Shown: positions 9,000-17,614, counted from the first letter of the stretch. The stretch: 64,000 nt of DNA from Mycobacterium heckeshornense (GCF_016592155.1 NZ_AP024237.1:1426001-1490000), one strand, 5' to 3'. Program-made: numbers and translations. The notes: a model not told the origin generated them from the letters alone.

Positions 9000-9531
9000 T
9001 CACATCACGGGGACACAAGCCGCCTGCGCCACAGCCGTGCTCACCGATCCCAACAGCATCCCGGCGAAACCGCCTCGGCCATGACTGCCGACAACGACTA
9101 GCTGCGACGCCTCACCCTCGCCCAGCAGGTGATGAGCCGGGTGATCCCAGACGATCCGGCGGTTCACGACGACGTGCGGGTAGCGTTCCTGCCAGCCCGC
9201 CAGCCGCTCAGCCAGGGCCTCCTCTGCAACGCCCTGCTGAGCAGACCATTTGACGCCGGGGATGCCGGCCACGTCCGCATCGCACCAGGCGTGCAGCGCG
9301 ATCAACTCCACGCCGCGAAAGGATGCCCCGGCGAAAGCGATCGTGGTCGCTAACTCCGACGTCGGCGAGCCGTCGACGCCCGCCACCACCGGTAGTTGCG
9401 AGGGTTGTAGCGCAAAGAGAGCTTCGTTGTGCATCACTGCCTCGCGTGCTGCCCACCGCGTCGCCCATTCTGGATGCCGGGGAGCCGTCGACCCCGACCA
9501 CAATCCCTTGATGCGTCAGGCGATTGGGCAT
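9000..9531 (-). pseudogene. Truncated two-domain universal stress protein (Rv2005c/Rv2623-like)
   Basis: The start at 9531 (AGGAAG upstream) encodes the first USP strand GIVVGVDGSPASRM. One extra G then shifts the frame into ATRWAAREAVMHNE, and most of domain 1 (about 100 residues) is deleted so that QPSQLPVVAGVDGSP of domain 2 follows directly. Domain 2 continues to the ATP-binding VVVGSHGRGGFAGMLLGSVS and stops at CVPVM, a few residues short of the usual end. Family members are near 295 residues; about 175 codons remain here. Domain 2 alone could be expressed from an internal start (for example near 9440), but this is probably a pseudogene. It lies upstream of hrp1 on the same strand. Confidence 0.8.
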
Positions 9532-9558
9532 TCTGTTCTTCCTGTCACAGAGAAGAGA

Positions 9559-9628
9559 ATCTGCCCGAAGAGGGGGCATCCCCCGAGGTCTCCAAAACCC
9601 GCATTCTATCCGCACTCTTCGGGCAGAT
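9559..9628. repeat. Perfect 14-bp inverted repeat with inner GC hairpin
   Basis: ATCTGCCCGAAGAG at 9559-9572 is repeated exactly in reverse complement at 9615-9628, with 42 bases between the arms. Inside, 9572-9584 (GGGGGCATCCCCC) is a second perfect hairpin. The structure lies 28-97 bases upstream of the universal stress pseudogene start, in the divergent region. It could fold in the 5' leader of that transcript, or it could be a small palindromic element. No coding potential was recognised. Confidence 0.7.
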
Positions 9629-9735
9629 CTCAGCTATTACTGTCGCGTCGCAGTGCCCCGGATCCTAGGGTCAAAGGTTGCCTCTGTCCGCTTGCGAAGG
9701 TCACGACGACACCGACATGGATCGCTGATAGCCCA

Positions 9736-9749
9736 GTGACTTAAGCCCC
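9736..9749. promoter_or_regulatory. DosR box upstream of DUF1876 gene
   Basis: GTGACTTAAGCCCC matches the DosR core GGGACTWWAGTCCC at 12 of 14 positions, including the central CTTAAG, and is the best core match in the window. It lies 67-81 bases upstream of the ATG at 9817. It could also serve the divergent universal stress pseudogene, whose start is about 205 bases away on the other side. Confidence 0.65.
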
Positions 9750-9816
9750 TACCGTCGAGCCGTTGATGGTGCTGGGATGTACTGATCCGACCGACACCGC
9801 TCATGGGAGAAAAGCG

Positions 9817-10098
9817 ATGACACCGGCAAGCGGCTCCTCCAAAACTTTCGACGTCAGTATCTTGGTGGACGAGCATGAAGAGCGGACCCGGGCGCGGGCA
9901 CGGTTACGTTGGCGCGGTGAAGAGCTTGTCGGTGTTGGTCTGGCCCGGCTCAGCCCTGACGACGAACCGGTGGCCGAAATCGGCGACGAACTGGCGATCG
10001 CCCGGGCCCTGAACCATCTGGCGAAGCAGCTCTTGGTGACGACGGAATCCGACATCGAAGTATCCACGAACAAGCCGGTTACCAACCTGCATCTGTAA
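9817..10098 (+). CDS. DUF1876 dormancy protein, Rv2632c/Rv1738 family (copy 1)
   Basis: 93 residues from the ATG at 9817, which has GGGAGAAAAGCG upstream; an in-frame ATG at 9763 gives an unconserved extension. The core FDVSILVDEHEERTRARARL plus EIGDELAIARAL is the DUF1876 signature. M. tuberculosis Rv1738 and Rv2632c are small dsRBD/ribosome-hibernation-like folds, and Rv1738 is strongly DosR-induced. It sits directly behind the best DosR box of the window. Function in slowing translation during dormancy is a structural hypothesis from the family. It converges with nrdZ with 21 bases between the stops. Confidence 0.88.
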   Translation: MTPASGSSKTFDVSILVDEHEERTRARARLRWRGEELVGVGLARLSPDDEPVAEIGDELAIARALNHLAKQLLVTTESDIEVSTNKPVTNLHL

Positions 10099-10119
10099 AT
10101 TCGCCGATTGGCATCGGGA

Positions 10120-12249
10120 TCAGAATTCGCAAGTCCGGCCGGCGCAACCACCGCTGAATTCGCTGTCGGCCTGGGGGATTGGCGATTGGGGCGCGGCAAA
10201 CGTGAGCACCTGGCCCTCACGGCAGCCGTAGCGGTAGACGGTGATGCCTTTGACCTTCGCCTTCCAGGCGGCCAAATAGATGTTGCGAATGTCTTCAATG
10301 GTGGTACTGGCGGGCAGGTTGATCGTCTTGGAGACCGCCGCGTCGACGTTGCGTTGCACCGCGGCCTGCATGCGTAGATGCCACTCGGGGGAGATCTCCG
10401 ACGCCGTGGGGAACGCCGCCCGCACACCGGCGGGCAGTTGCGAACACCCTCGTACCCCGCCGCGCTGCGCGATCTCGGTGGCCAGCTCGTCGCGGTAGAA
10501 GCCCCCGTCCCGGGCGAGTCGGTCGAAGCAGGGGTTGACCTCCAACAGCTGTCGACCCAGGATCGCACGGACGAAGGCGATCGCAAACATCGGCTCGATA
10601 CCTGCGGTGGTGCCGGCGATAAGCGAAATCGTGCCGGTCGGGGCGACCGAGGTGACCTGGGCGTTGCGCCGCGGGGTTTTTGCGGCAAACCGGCTGTCGG
10701 CCAACGCGGGGAATGCGCCGCGTTCTTCGGCCAGCCGTGCTGACGCGGCATGCCCTGCCTGTTGAACGCAGCGGGCGATCCGGCCGGCCAGGTTAACGCC
10801 CCGCTCGCTGTCGTAGGGAATACCAAGGCTGGCCAGCATCTCGGCCAAACCCATTACGCCCAAACCAATCTTGCGGGTTGCCAGGGTAGCCTCAGCGAGT
10901 TCCGGGAACGGATAGCGGCTGACGTCGATGACGTCGTCGAGAAAACGCACCGCCAGCCGGGCAACCTCCGCCAGCCGGTCCCAGTCGACCTGCCCGTCGC
11001 GGGTCATGCGGGCCAGGTTGATCGAGCCCAGATTGCACGACTCGTAAGGAAGCAACGGAACCTCGCCGCACGGGTTGGTGGCCTCGATTCGGCCGCGTGC
11101 GGGCAGCGGGTTGGCCCGGTTGATCGTGTCGAGGAACACCAATCCCGGGTCGCCGCACGCATGGGCGGCCTCGCAGATGGCGGTGAACAGGTCGGCAGCG
11201 CCAACTTCTGCGACGGACTTGCCGGTCCGTGGGTTAACAAGACGGTGGACGCCGTTGCGCTCGACGCCGTGAAGGAAATTGTCTGTCACACCAATCGAAA
11301 TGTTGAAATGCGTTAGCTCACTGAGTGATTCAGCTTTCGCAGTGACGAAGTCGTAGACGTCGGGGTGTGAGGCGTCCAGCACCGCCATGCATGCACCGCG
11401 CCGACGACCGCCCAGCGAAACGATGCCGGCGGCGGTGTCGTACAGCCGTAAAAAGGACAGCGGTCCGCTGGCCATACCCCCGGTAGTTGACACGAGGTCG
11501 CCGGCCGGTCGCACACGGCTGAACGAATATCCGGTGCCGCCGCCGGCACGATGAATCTCCGCGGCCTGCCCCAGCGTGGTGAAGATCGAGTGGATCGAAT
11601 CCTCAACGGGCAGAACGAAACAGCCGGCGAGCAAGCCGATCTTGGTGCCCGCGTTCATCAGCGTGGGCGAATTCGGCAGAAACTCCAGCCTGCGCAGCAA
11701 GGTGGCGAAGCGTTTCGCCCACTGCGCCGACGAGCCGCGCTTGTAGCCATCTTCGGCGGCAGCGACGCATGTCGCTGCCCGCTCCATCATCTCGCCAGTC
11801 GATTCGGTCGGGCGGCCTTTTTCATCACGCAGCAGATAGCGTTCCCGTAGCACCGTCACCGCGGCCAAGCTCAGCTTCAGCTCGTCGCGGACCCCCAACA
11901 GGTCTTTGGCCGAACGTAAGTCGGCGCGGCGTTGCCGGTAAATGATGTAGGCACGTGCTACGTCGTCGAAACCCGCAGCGGCAAGCTGCGCTTCCACGAG
12001 ATCTTGGATCGCTTCTACGTCCACCACCTCGCCTCGCGGCCGGCGCGCCAAGATGTCGGCGACGGCGGTAGCCACGGTGGTCGCCAGGGGCGCCTCTGCG
12101 TGGCGGACTTCGCGCGCCGCACGCGCGACCGCGGCTTCGATGCGGGCCGGGTCGAAAGCCGTCAACCGCCCGTCGCGGCACCGAACCTTGATCGGCCACC
12201 GAGTGGTGGGTGGCGGCGTCATAACCTGCGTGTCGGCCGTGGCGGTCAC
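10120..12249 (-). CDS. nrdZ: Adenosylcobalamin-dependent (class II) ribonucleotide reductase
   Basis: About 709 residues from the GTG at 12249 (700 from the ATG at 12222), close to Rv0570 NrdZ (692). An N-terminal ATP-cone-like segment (KVRCRDGRLTAFDPARIE) is followed by the barrel with FLPNSPTLMNAG, GTGYSFSRVRP, the active-site NPCGEVPLLPYESCNLGS and APTGTISLIAG. The last residues carry a CxxxxC pair (CAGRTC) suited to redox exchange. It makes deoxynucleotides without oxygen, which fits persistence under hypoxia. The GTG overlaps the upstream gene's stop as GTGA, implying translational coupling. In M. tuberculosis nrdZ is DosR-regulated. The exact start is uncertain between the two candidates. 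Confidence 0.92.
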   Translation of the reverse strand: MTATADTQVMTPPPTTRWPIKVRCRDGRLTAFDPARIEAAVARAAREVRHAEAPLATTVATAVADILARRPRGEVVDVEAIQDLVEAQLAAAGFDDVARAYIIYRQRRADLRSAKDLLGVRDELKLSLAAVTVLRERYLLRDEKGRPTESTGEMMERAATCVAAAEDGYKRGSSAQWAKRFATLLRRLEFLPNSPTLMNAGTKIGLLAGCFVLPVEDSIHSIFTTLGQAAEIHRAGGGTGYSFSRVRPAGDLVSTTGGMASGPLSFLRLYDTAAGIVSLGGRRRGACMAVLDASHPDVYDFVTAKAESLSELTHFNISIGVTDNFLHGVERNGVHRLVNPRTGKSVAEVGAADLFTAICEAAHACGDPGLVFLDTINRANPLPARGRIEATNPCGEVPLLPYESCNLGSINLARMTRDGQVDWDRLAEVARLAVRFLDDVIDVSRYPFPELAEATLATRKIGLGVMGLAEMLASLGIPYDSERGVNLAGRIARCVQQAGHAASARLAEERGAFPALADSRFAAKTPRRNAQVTSVAPTGTISLIAGTTAGIEPMFAIAFVRAILGRQLLEVNPCFDRLARDGGFYRDELATEIAQRGGVRGCSQLPAGVRAAFPTASEISPEWHLRMQAAVQRNVDAAVSKTINLPASTTIEDIRNIYLAAWKAKVKGITVYRYGCREGQVLTFAAPQSPIPQADSEFSGGCAGRTCEF

Positions 12250-12920
12250 CTTACGTGGTGGTGCTCTGCAGATGGCGAGTTTTCTCGTCGGTCGTGGGGT
12301 GAGGCTTCGACCCGTCGCTTGATGCCTCGCAGTATCCCGCGGGTCAGCAGGGCGGTTGCCGGCCCGGCAAGCTCTGCGGCCATCACCTCGCCTGGATGAC
12401 GTATTCCGGTGCGCAGCCGCGCCAACAGCCGGGCGCGGTCCTCCCAGTGCGGCAGGAGGTGAAACGACCACACGGCGTCCCACGGAAGTTCAGGAGACGA
12501 TGCCCTCAAAACGATCCGCTCCGTCGGCACCACGTCGACCACCCCCAATGCGATGCCGTTGCGCAGCCCCAGCCAGCCCTTGGGAGCCAATCGCACCACG
12601 TCTCCGACGTTTAGCTGCTGCCATTCCGGATGAAGCCGGTCCGCGTTGTGGAACCGCAGTCCGAGCAGGTTTTCCAGCGATTCGAAACTGTAGAGCCCGC
12701 CGCGATCCTGTCCGATCTGCACCAGCCACGGCCAAACCGACTTGGCGGAGGCATTGATCGATACGGCCTCGGTTGTCTGCACGGCGGGGTTTCTCACCAA
12801 CTCGTCACCGGGTAGAACTGCCTTGCACTCCTCCTTGGTGGCTCCCCAGTTCCGGTAAAATCGCCGTGCGCTGTACAAGAATGCGCCTAACAGCGCCAGC
12901 CGAACAACATTGCGCCCCAT
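12246..12920 (-). CDS. SRPBCC-superfamily-like membrane-anchored protein upstream of nrdZ
   Basis: About 224 residues from the ATG at 12920. The N-terminus begins with a hydrophobic stretch (VVRLALLGAFLY) followed by RRFYRNWGATKEE. The body then resembles polyketide-cyclase/SRPBCC proteins (SINASAKSVWPWLVQIGQDRGGLYSFE, then FHNADRLHPEWQQL and GDVVRLAP), a domain that often binds hydrophobic ligands. The frame is open further upstream, but conservation appears to start at the chosen Met. The 4-base overlap with nrdZ makes it a likely operon partner. The DosR-like box at 13032-13045 lies about 112 bases upstream and could drive both strands. Ligand and role are unknown. Confidence 0.75.
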   Translation of the reverse strand: MGRNVVRLALLGAFLYSARRFYRNWGATKEECKAVLPGDELVRNPAVQTTEAVSINASAKSVWPWLVQIGQDRGGLYSFESLENLLGLRFHNADRLHPEWQQLNVGDVVRLAPKGWLGLRNGIALGVVDVVPTERIVLRASSPELPWDAVWSFHLLPHWEDRARLLARLRTGIRHPGEVMAAELAGPATALLTRGILRGIKRRVEASPHDRRENSPSAEHHHVR

Positions 12921-13031
12921 AGCACAAGGCTGCATGAGGCACAGGCGCTCCAGTAGGGCCGTAAGTCCCTGCTGTGCCACAGCGGCAGCCCAGCCCGGTG
13001 AGGCTGGCGGCGACCAAAGGCCCCAGGCGCG

Positions 13032-13045
13032 GGGACTTCGGACCC
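13032..13045. promoter_or_regulatory. DosR box between the nrdZ operon and the DUF1876-hspX genes
   Basis: GGGACTTCGGACCC matches the DosR core at 11 of 14 positions, with intact GGGACTT and ACCC. It lies 85 bases upstream of the second DUF1876 gene (plus) and about 112 bases upstream of the SRPBCC gene (minus), so it could act in both directions. No separate box was found directly in front of hspX. Confidence 0.6.
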
Positions 13046-13129
13046 TATCCATCGAGGAACGGTATCTGGTCCGATCCAAGTGGACGCCTTCCAATAGCGC
13101 CCGATGCCTAGCATGGAGGTTGTCTTCCG

Positions 13130-13405
13130 ATGACTCACGACGCATCTGTGAAGACATGGAAAGTCGACGTCTTCGTCGACGAGCATTCCCGACGTACTCG
13201 CGCCAAGGTCGAGATGTATTGGCGTGACCATAAACTGACCGGCATTGGTTTTGCGCGCCGGAATCCGTCCGACGAGAACATCGCGGAAATCGGCGACGAA
13301 CTCGCCGTCGCGCGGGCTATGTCGAACCTGGCTGATCAGCTATTCGCCATCACGGCCGCCGACGTCCGCGAGGCTACGCACGAGCCGGCGGTGATCGAGC
13401 ACTAA
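13130..13405 (+). CDS. DUF1876 dormancy protein, Rv1738/Rv2632c family (copy 2)
   Basis: 91 residues. KTWKVDVFVDEHSRRTRAK and AEIGDELAVARAM give the DUF1876 core, clearly paralogous to the gene at 9817 but divergent at both ends. The ATG has GGAGGT nine bases upstream. A DosR-like box is at 13032-13045, and hspX follows after about 50 bases with no promoter of its own visible, so the two are probably co-transcribed. The family is associated with hypoxic shutdown of translation; this is inferred from structure and expression of relatives, not shown by the sequence. Confidence 0.88.
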   Translation: MTHDASVKTWKVDVFVDEHSRRTRAKVEMYWRDHKLTGIGFARRNPSDENIAEIGDELAVARAMSNLADQLFAITAADVREATHEPAVIEH

Positions 13406-13454
13406 ACCGCTGCGCACTAGCCGCGGTATGCACCGAACAAGAAAGGAGACCAAT

Positions 13455-13886
13455 ATGACCACCCTTCCCGTTCAGCGTCACCCACGCTCGCTTTTCCCGG
13501 AGTTCTCCGAACTTTTCACGGCCTTCCCGTCGTTTGCCGGGCTGCGTCCGATCTTCGACGCACGGGTGATGCGGCTCGAAGATGAGATGAAAGAGGGCCG
13601 CTACGAAGTGCGCGCCGAGATCCCGGGGGTCGACCCGGCCAAGGACATCGACATCACGGTGCGCGACGGGCAGCTCACGATCAAGGCCGAGCGCAGAGAG
13701 AGGAAGGAATTCGACGGCCGTTCGGAGTTCTCCTACGGTTCGTTCGTCCGCACGGTCTCGTTGCCCGCCGGCGCCAACGAGGATGACGTCAAGGCGACCT
13801 ACGAAAACGGCATCCTGACAGTTTCGGTGGCCGTGGCCGAAGCAAAGCCAACCGAAAAGCATGTACCGATCTCATCGGCTAAGTGA
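13455..13886 (+). CDS. hspX: Alpha-crystallin-like small heat shock protein (HspX/Acr)
   Basis: 143 residues, the size of M. tuberculosis HspX (144). MTTLPVQRHPRSLFPEF at the start and the Hsp20 core (EIPGVDPAKDIDITVRDG through SFVRTVSLPAGANEDDVKA) plus the C-terminal HVPIS motif identify it as the 16-kDa dormancy chaperone rather than another Hsp20. AAAGGAGACC precedes the ATG at 13455; an in-frame ATG at 13428 lacks such a site. It is an ATP-independent holdase that stabilises proteins and is the classic DosR target. It lies between a DUF1876 gene and the Rv2030c-type gene, and a strong hairpin follows 11 bases after the stop. Confidence 0.95.
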   Translation: MTTLPVQRHPRSLFPEFSELFTAFPSFAGLRPIFDARVMRLEDEMKEGRYEVRAEIPGVDPAKDIDITVRDGQLTIKAERRERKEFDGRSEFSYGSFVRTVSLPAGANEDDVKATYENGILTVSVAVAEAKPTEKHVPISSAK

Positions 13887-13897
13887 CGACACTCAAC

Positions 13898-13936
13898 GCG
13901 GGCCCGCAGCAGCACACTGTCGCGCTGCGGGCCCGC
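13898..13936 (+). terminator. Strong GC hairpin after hspX (terminator or attenuator)
   Basis: GCGGGCCCGCAGC (13898-13910) pairs perfectly with GCTGCGGGCCCGC (13924-13936) across a 13-base loop. There is no U-run after it (AAACATCC), so it is either a mycobacterial-type tractless terminator or an RNA stability/attenuation element. It sits between hspX and the Rv2030c-type gene, where it could make hspX mRNA more abundant than the downstream genes. Confidence 0.65.
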
Positions 13937-13970
13937 AAACATCCTGTCCCACCACGGTAGGTACACGACG

Positions 13971-16004
13971 ATGACCAAAACCGTCAGCACCGGAGCGGCT
14001 GCCCCACGTCGGGTGTTCCGTGACCGTCGCGAGGCCGGCCGAGTGCTGGCCGGCCTGCTGCAGGCCTACCGCAACCGGCGCGACGTTGTGGTCTTGGGCC
14101 TGGCGCGGGGCGGAATACCAGTGGCATGGGAGATTGCCGCCGCCTTGCACGCCCCGCTTGACGCGTTCGTCGTGCGCAAACTCGGGGTGCCCGGGCATGA
14201 GGAATTCGCGGCGGGTGCGCTCGCCAGCGGCGGCCGGGTCGTCGTCAACGACGACGTCATACGCGGCTTGCAGATCACACCGCAACAACTGCGCACCATC
14301 GCCGAACGCGAAGGCCGCGAACTGGCCCGGCGGGAGGCGGCCTACCGCGACGGTCGCCCACCGGCCGACGTGACCGGCCAAACAGTCATCCTCGTCGACG
14401 ACGGGCTGGCCACCGGTGCCAGCATGTTGGCCGCGGTGCAAGCCCTGCGCGAAGCGGAGCCGGCCCACATCGTGATCGCGGTGCCCGCAGCCCCGGAATC
14501 CACCTGCCGCGAATTCGCCGGCCTGGTCGACGACATGGTCTGTGCGTCGATGCCCACCCCGTTCCTTGCAGTGGGCGCGTCATTCTGGGACTTCCGCCAA
14601 GTCAGCGACGACGAGGTCCGCACGTTGCTTGCCACCCCGACGACCGGGGTCGAGGAGGCGCCGGTCGCGGAGACCGCAGCAGACGTCATCCGGCGAGCCG
14701 CCATCGACGCGCCGGGCGGCATGCCGCCGCGAGAAGTGCTGTCCGAGTTGATCGGTGACGCGCGGATTGTGCTGATCGGCGAGAGCTCGCACGGCACCCA
14801 CGAGTTCTACCAGGCGCGGGCAGAAATCACGAAATGGCTGATCGAGGACAAAGACTTCTGCGCGGTGACCGCCGAGGCGGACTGGCCGGATGCCTACCGG
14901 GTCAACCGGTATGTGCGCGGGCAGGGCCGCGATGCCACAGCCGAACAGGCGTTGCGCGGATTCGAGCGCTTCCCGTCCTGGATGTGGCGCAATGTCGTGG
15001 TTCGTGAATTCGTCGAATGGTTACGGGCCAACAATCAGCGATGCCAAGCACACAACCGCCGTCAAACCGGCTTCTACGGGCTCGATCTCTACAGCTTGCA
15101 TCGCTCGATGCACGAGGTGATCTCCTACCTCGACACGATCGGCCCGGTGGCCGCGGCTCGCGCACGGGCGCGGTACGCCTGCTTTGACCACGCATCGGCC
15201 GACGACGGCCAGGCATACGGGTACGCCGCGGCCTTCGGAGCCGGCCCATCATGTGAGCGGCAGGCCATCACGCAACTCGTCGACATCCAGCGCAACGCAC
15301 TCGACTACGCACGCCGCGACGGGCTGGTCGTCGAGGACGAGCTGTTCTACGCCGAGCAGAACGCGCTCGTGGTGCGCAATGCCGAGCGCTATTACCGATC
15401 CATGTTCAGCGGCCGCGTCACGTCCTGGAACCTGCGGGACCAGCACATGGCTCAAACACTGCATGCTCTACTGGCACACCTGGATCGCCACGACGAGGCA
15501 GCGCCGGCGCGAATTGTGGTGTGGGCGCACAACTCCCATGTGGGAGATGCGCGGGCAACCGAGGTGTTCGCCGACGGCGAGCTGACGCTGGGCCAACTTG
15601 CCCGGGAAAACTACGGCGACGACTGCCGCCTCATCGGATTCAGCACCTACTCCGGCACCGTCACCGCGGCCAGCGAATGGGGAGGCGTGGCCGAACGGAA
15701 AAAGGTTCGGCCGGCGCTGCCCGGCAGCGTGGAGGAGCTGTTCCATGAGACCGGCAAGGACGCGTTCGTTGTGTTCCCCGACGGCGCTGCAGCAGCTGCG
15801 CTTGACGTAGTCCGGTTGAGCCGCGCGATCGGAGTGGTCTACCTGCCCGCGACCGAAAGGCAAAGCCACTACTTCCACGTTCGGCCAGCCGCTCAGTTCG
15901 ACGCCATGATCCACATCGAGAACACCCGGGCGCTCGAGCCACTCGAATTGGCAAGCGAATGGGTTGCGGGCGAGACACCAGAGACCTACCCGACCGGCCT
16001 GTAA
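13971..16004 (+). CDS. Phosphoribosyltransferase / erythromycin-esterase-like fusion (Rv2030c type)
   Basis: 677 residues, matching Rv2030c (681). The N-terminal ~210 residues form a type I phosphoribosyltransferase domain with the PRPP loop [14 protein letters not shown]. From about residue 235 an erythromycin esterase-like (EreA/ChaN-like) domain follows, with [16 protein letters not shown] and [12 protein letters not shown] carrying the expected Glu/His residues. In M. tuberculosis this gene lies next to hspX and pfkB in the DosR regulon, as here. Biochemical function is unknown; nucleotide salvage coupled to hydrolysis is speculation. The stop is 26 bases before the pfkB ATG, so the two are likely an operon. 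Confidence 0.92.
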   Translation: MTKTVSTGAAAPRRVFRDRREAGRVLAGLLQAYRNRRDVVVLGLARGGIPVAWEIAAALHAPLDAFVVRKLGVPGHEEFAAGALASGGRVVVNDDVIRGLQITPQQLRTIAEREGRELARREAAYRDGRPPADVTGQTVILVDDGLATGASMLAAVQALREAEPAHIVIAVPAAPESTCREFAGLVDDMVCASMPTPFLAVGASFWDFRQVSDDEVRTLLATPTTGVEEAPVAETAADVIRRAAIDAPGGMPPREVLSELIGDARIVLIGESSHGTHEFYQARAEITKWLIEDKDFCAVTAEADWPDAYRVNRYVRGQGRDATAEQALRGFERFPSWMWRNVVVREFVEWLRANNQRCQAHNRRQTGFYGLDLYSLHRSMHEVISYLDTIGPVAAARARARYACFDHASADDGQAYGYAAAFGAGPSCERQAITQLVDIQRNALDYARRDGLVVEDELFYAEQNALVVRNAERYYRSMFSGRVTSWNLRDQHMAQTLHALLAHLDRHDEAAPARIVVWAHNSHVGDARATEVFADGELTLGQLARENYGDDCRLIGFSTYSGTVTAASEWGGVAERKKVRPALPGSVEELFHETGKDAFVVFPDGAAAAALDVVRLSRAIGVVYLPATERQSHYFHVRPAAQFDAMIHIENTRALEPLELASEWVAGETPETYPTGL

Positions 16005-16030
16005 GACCGGCCCACGACCGGAGCATCACA

Positions 16031-17014
16031 ATGACCTCATCGAGCACCCCGAACGGGCACCAAGCCGCGATCGTGACCTTGACGATGAACCCGGCGCTCG
16101 ACATCACCACCAGCGCCGACCAAGTGCGCCCCACCGACAAGATCCGCTGCCACGGCGTCCGTTACGACCCGGGCGGCGGTGGTATCAACGTGGCACGCAT
16201 AGCGCGGGTGCTCGGCGCATCGGTCGAGGCGGTATTTCCAGCGGGAGGCATGGCCGGCGATATGATAGTCGAATTGCTGAAGACTGCCGGTGTTCCGTTG
16301 TATCGCGTCAGGATCAGCGGCTCGACCCGCGAGAGTTTCACCGTCAACGAACGGGATAGCGGAAAGCAGTACAGGTTCGTACTTCCGGGACCGCAGTTGA
16401 CCTTCGCCGAAAGAGCCCAGTGCCTTGATGAACTGCGGCGGGCAGCTTGCTCAGCTCAGTTTGTGGTGGCAAGCGGCAGTTTGCCGCCGGGCGTTCCAGC
16501 AGACCTCTACCAAACGGTGGCGGATATATGCTGCGATATCGGAGTGAAACTGGTCTTGGACACATCCGGCTGCGGCTTGCTGCAGATCACTTCAGGCGTG
16601 TTCCTTCTCAAGGTGAGTGTTCGGGAACTACGTGAATGCGTCGGGCGTAAACTCGCAAGCGAATCAGAGCAAGTGGCTGCTGCACAAGAGCTACTTCAAC
16701 GTGGTTTAGCTGAGGCCATCGTTGTGTCGTGTGGGAGCAAGGGAGCATTTCTGATCACTGCTGGTGGTAGCCAGCACTTTTCGGCCATCAAGATGCGATC
16801 GGGCAGCGGCGTGGGCGCCGGGGACGCGATGGTCGCGGCGATCACGGTGGGTTTAAGTCGCAGATGGCAGCTCGCCGAGTCAGTTCGCTACGGTCTGGCC
16901 GCTGGGGCTGCGATGCTGATGACGCCGGGGACTGCCGCCTGCACCCGCGACGATGTCGAGCGCCTCTTCAAGCTTGTCGCCGAGCCGACCAACATTGAGG
17001 TGGTGCCTCGTTAA
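16031..17014 (+). CDS. pfkB: PfkB-family sugar kinase (dormancy phosphofructokinase B)
   Basis: 327 residues; ribokinase/PfkB fold with TLTMNPALDITT at the start, DPGGGGINVARIARVLG near 52 and the catalytic anion hole GSGVGAGDAM (Asp as base) near residue 257. It resembles Rv2029c PfkB, which phosphorylates fructose-6-phosphate and is DosR-regulated. The ATG at 16031 is preceded by GGAGCATCACA. It follows the Rv2030c-type gene, the conserved order. Codon usage from about 16,300 onward is visibly less GC-rich than in the housekeeping genes to the right. It converges with the Rv1733c-type gene with 6 bases between the stops. Confidence 0.93.
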   Translation: MTSSSTPNGHQAAIVTLTMNPALDITTSADQVRPTDKIRCHGVRYDPGGGGINVARIARVLGASVEAVFPAGGMAGDMIVELLKTAGVPLYRVRISGSTRESFTVNERDSGKQYRFVLPGPQLTFAERAQCLDELRRAACSAQFVVASGSLPPGVPADLYQTVADICCDIGVKLVLDTSGCGLLQITSGVFLLKVSVRELRECVGRKLASESEQVAAAQELLQRGLAEAIVVSCGSKGAFLITAGGSQHFSAIKMRSGSGVGAGDAMVAAITVGLSRRWQLAESVRYGLAAGAAMLMTPGTAACTRDDVERLFKLVAEPTNIEVVPR

Positions 17015-17020
17015 GAGTAT

Positions 17021-17614
17021 TCAATGCGGTCGGCTGCTGTGGCCTCCGTTGTCGACGAGGGAGCGAATATCGCGCTCCCACTCCACATCACGAATGCGAC
17101 TAACGCGGTTTTGCACATTCCGTATCACGCCCACCACGGCAAGCACGATAGTCACCCACGTCACCACAGCCACGCCTACCGCATCGATACCGGCGCGCGA
17201 CACCGGCGACGGCGCATCGATCCTGTTGCCATCGTGATCGATCCAAATCGGCAGCGCAGCACCGGCCTTCACCGGCTCATGCCAAAAGGCACTGTCGACA
17301 TGGCTGACACCGCTCGACTGCCATCGGACGCGCACCCTTACGTAGGCCGATTGCGGCGTTCCGGTCATGACACCATCTTCAATGGCGGTTGCCGTCACGG
17401 GATATCGCGATTCGGCTTCCTGAGCGTAGGTGTGTGCGCGCGCTTCGTGCACTATCGTGCCCAGTGCGCCTGCACAAGCGGCGGTGATCAAGATAACCAG
17501 CACACCGATCGTCACGACTGCCGCCTCGACACGGTCACATGGCCGCACGAGCGGGTTGCGGCTGAATGCGCGAATCCCGGGCCACGCGTCAGGACGCAAT
17601 GTGAACGTTTCCAT
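17021..17614 (-). CDS. Rv1733c-type two-helix membrane protein
   Basis: 197 residues from the ATG at 17614; an upstream ATG at 17647 is also in frame. FSRNPLVRPCDRVEA, a first membrane helix (VVTIGVLVILITAACAGALG), an extracytoplasmic domain with WHEPVKAGAALPIWIDHDGN, and a second helix (VGVAVVTWVTIVLAVVG) reproduce the layout of Rv1733c, a DosR-regulon membrane antigen of unknown function. The C-terminal tail is basic and probably cytoplasmic. It is divergent from the universal stress protein at 17770 with about 155 bases between, where a weak DosR-like site is seen. Confidence 0.87.
   Translation of the reverse strand: METFTLRPDAWPGIRAFSRNPLVRPCDRVEAAVVTIGVLVILITAACAGALGTIVHEARAHTYAQEAESRYPVTATAIEDGVMTGTPQSAYVRVRVRWQSSGVSHVDSAFWHEPVKAGAALPIWIDHDGNRIDAPSPVSRAGIDAVGVAVVTWVTIVLAVVGVIRNVQNRVSRIRDVEWERDIRSLVDNGGHSSRPH

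Noticed and set aside
9572..9584. GGGGGCATCCCCC as a DosR box
   Set aside because: It lacks the AC/GT core positions and is better explained as the inner hairpin of the inverted repeat.
12249..13030. Possible cobalamin riboswitch for the B12-dependent nrdZ
   Set aside because: No B12-box-like sequence was found upstream of the nrdZ operon; class II reductases do not need one.
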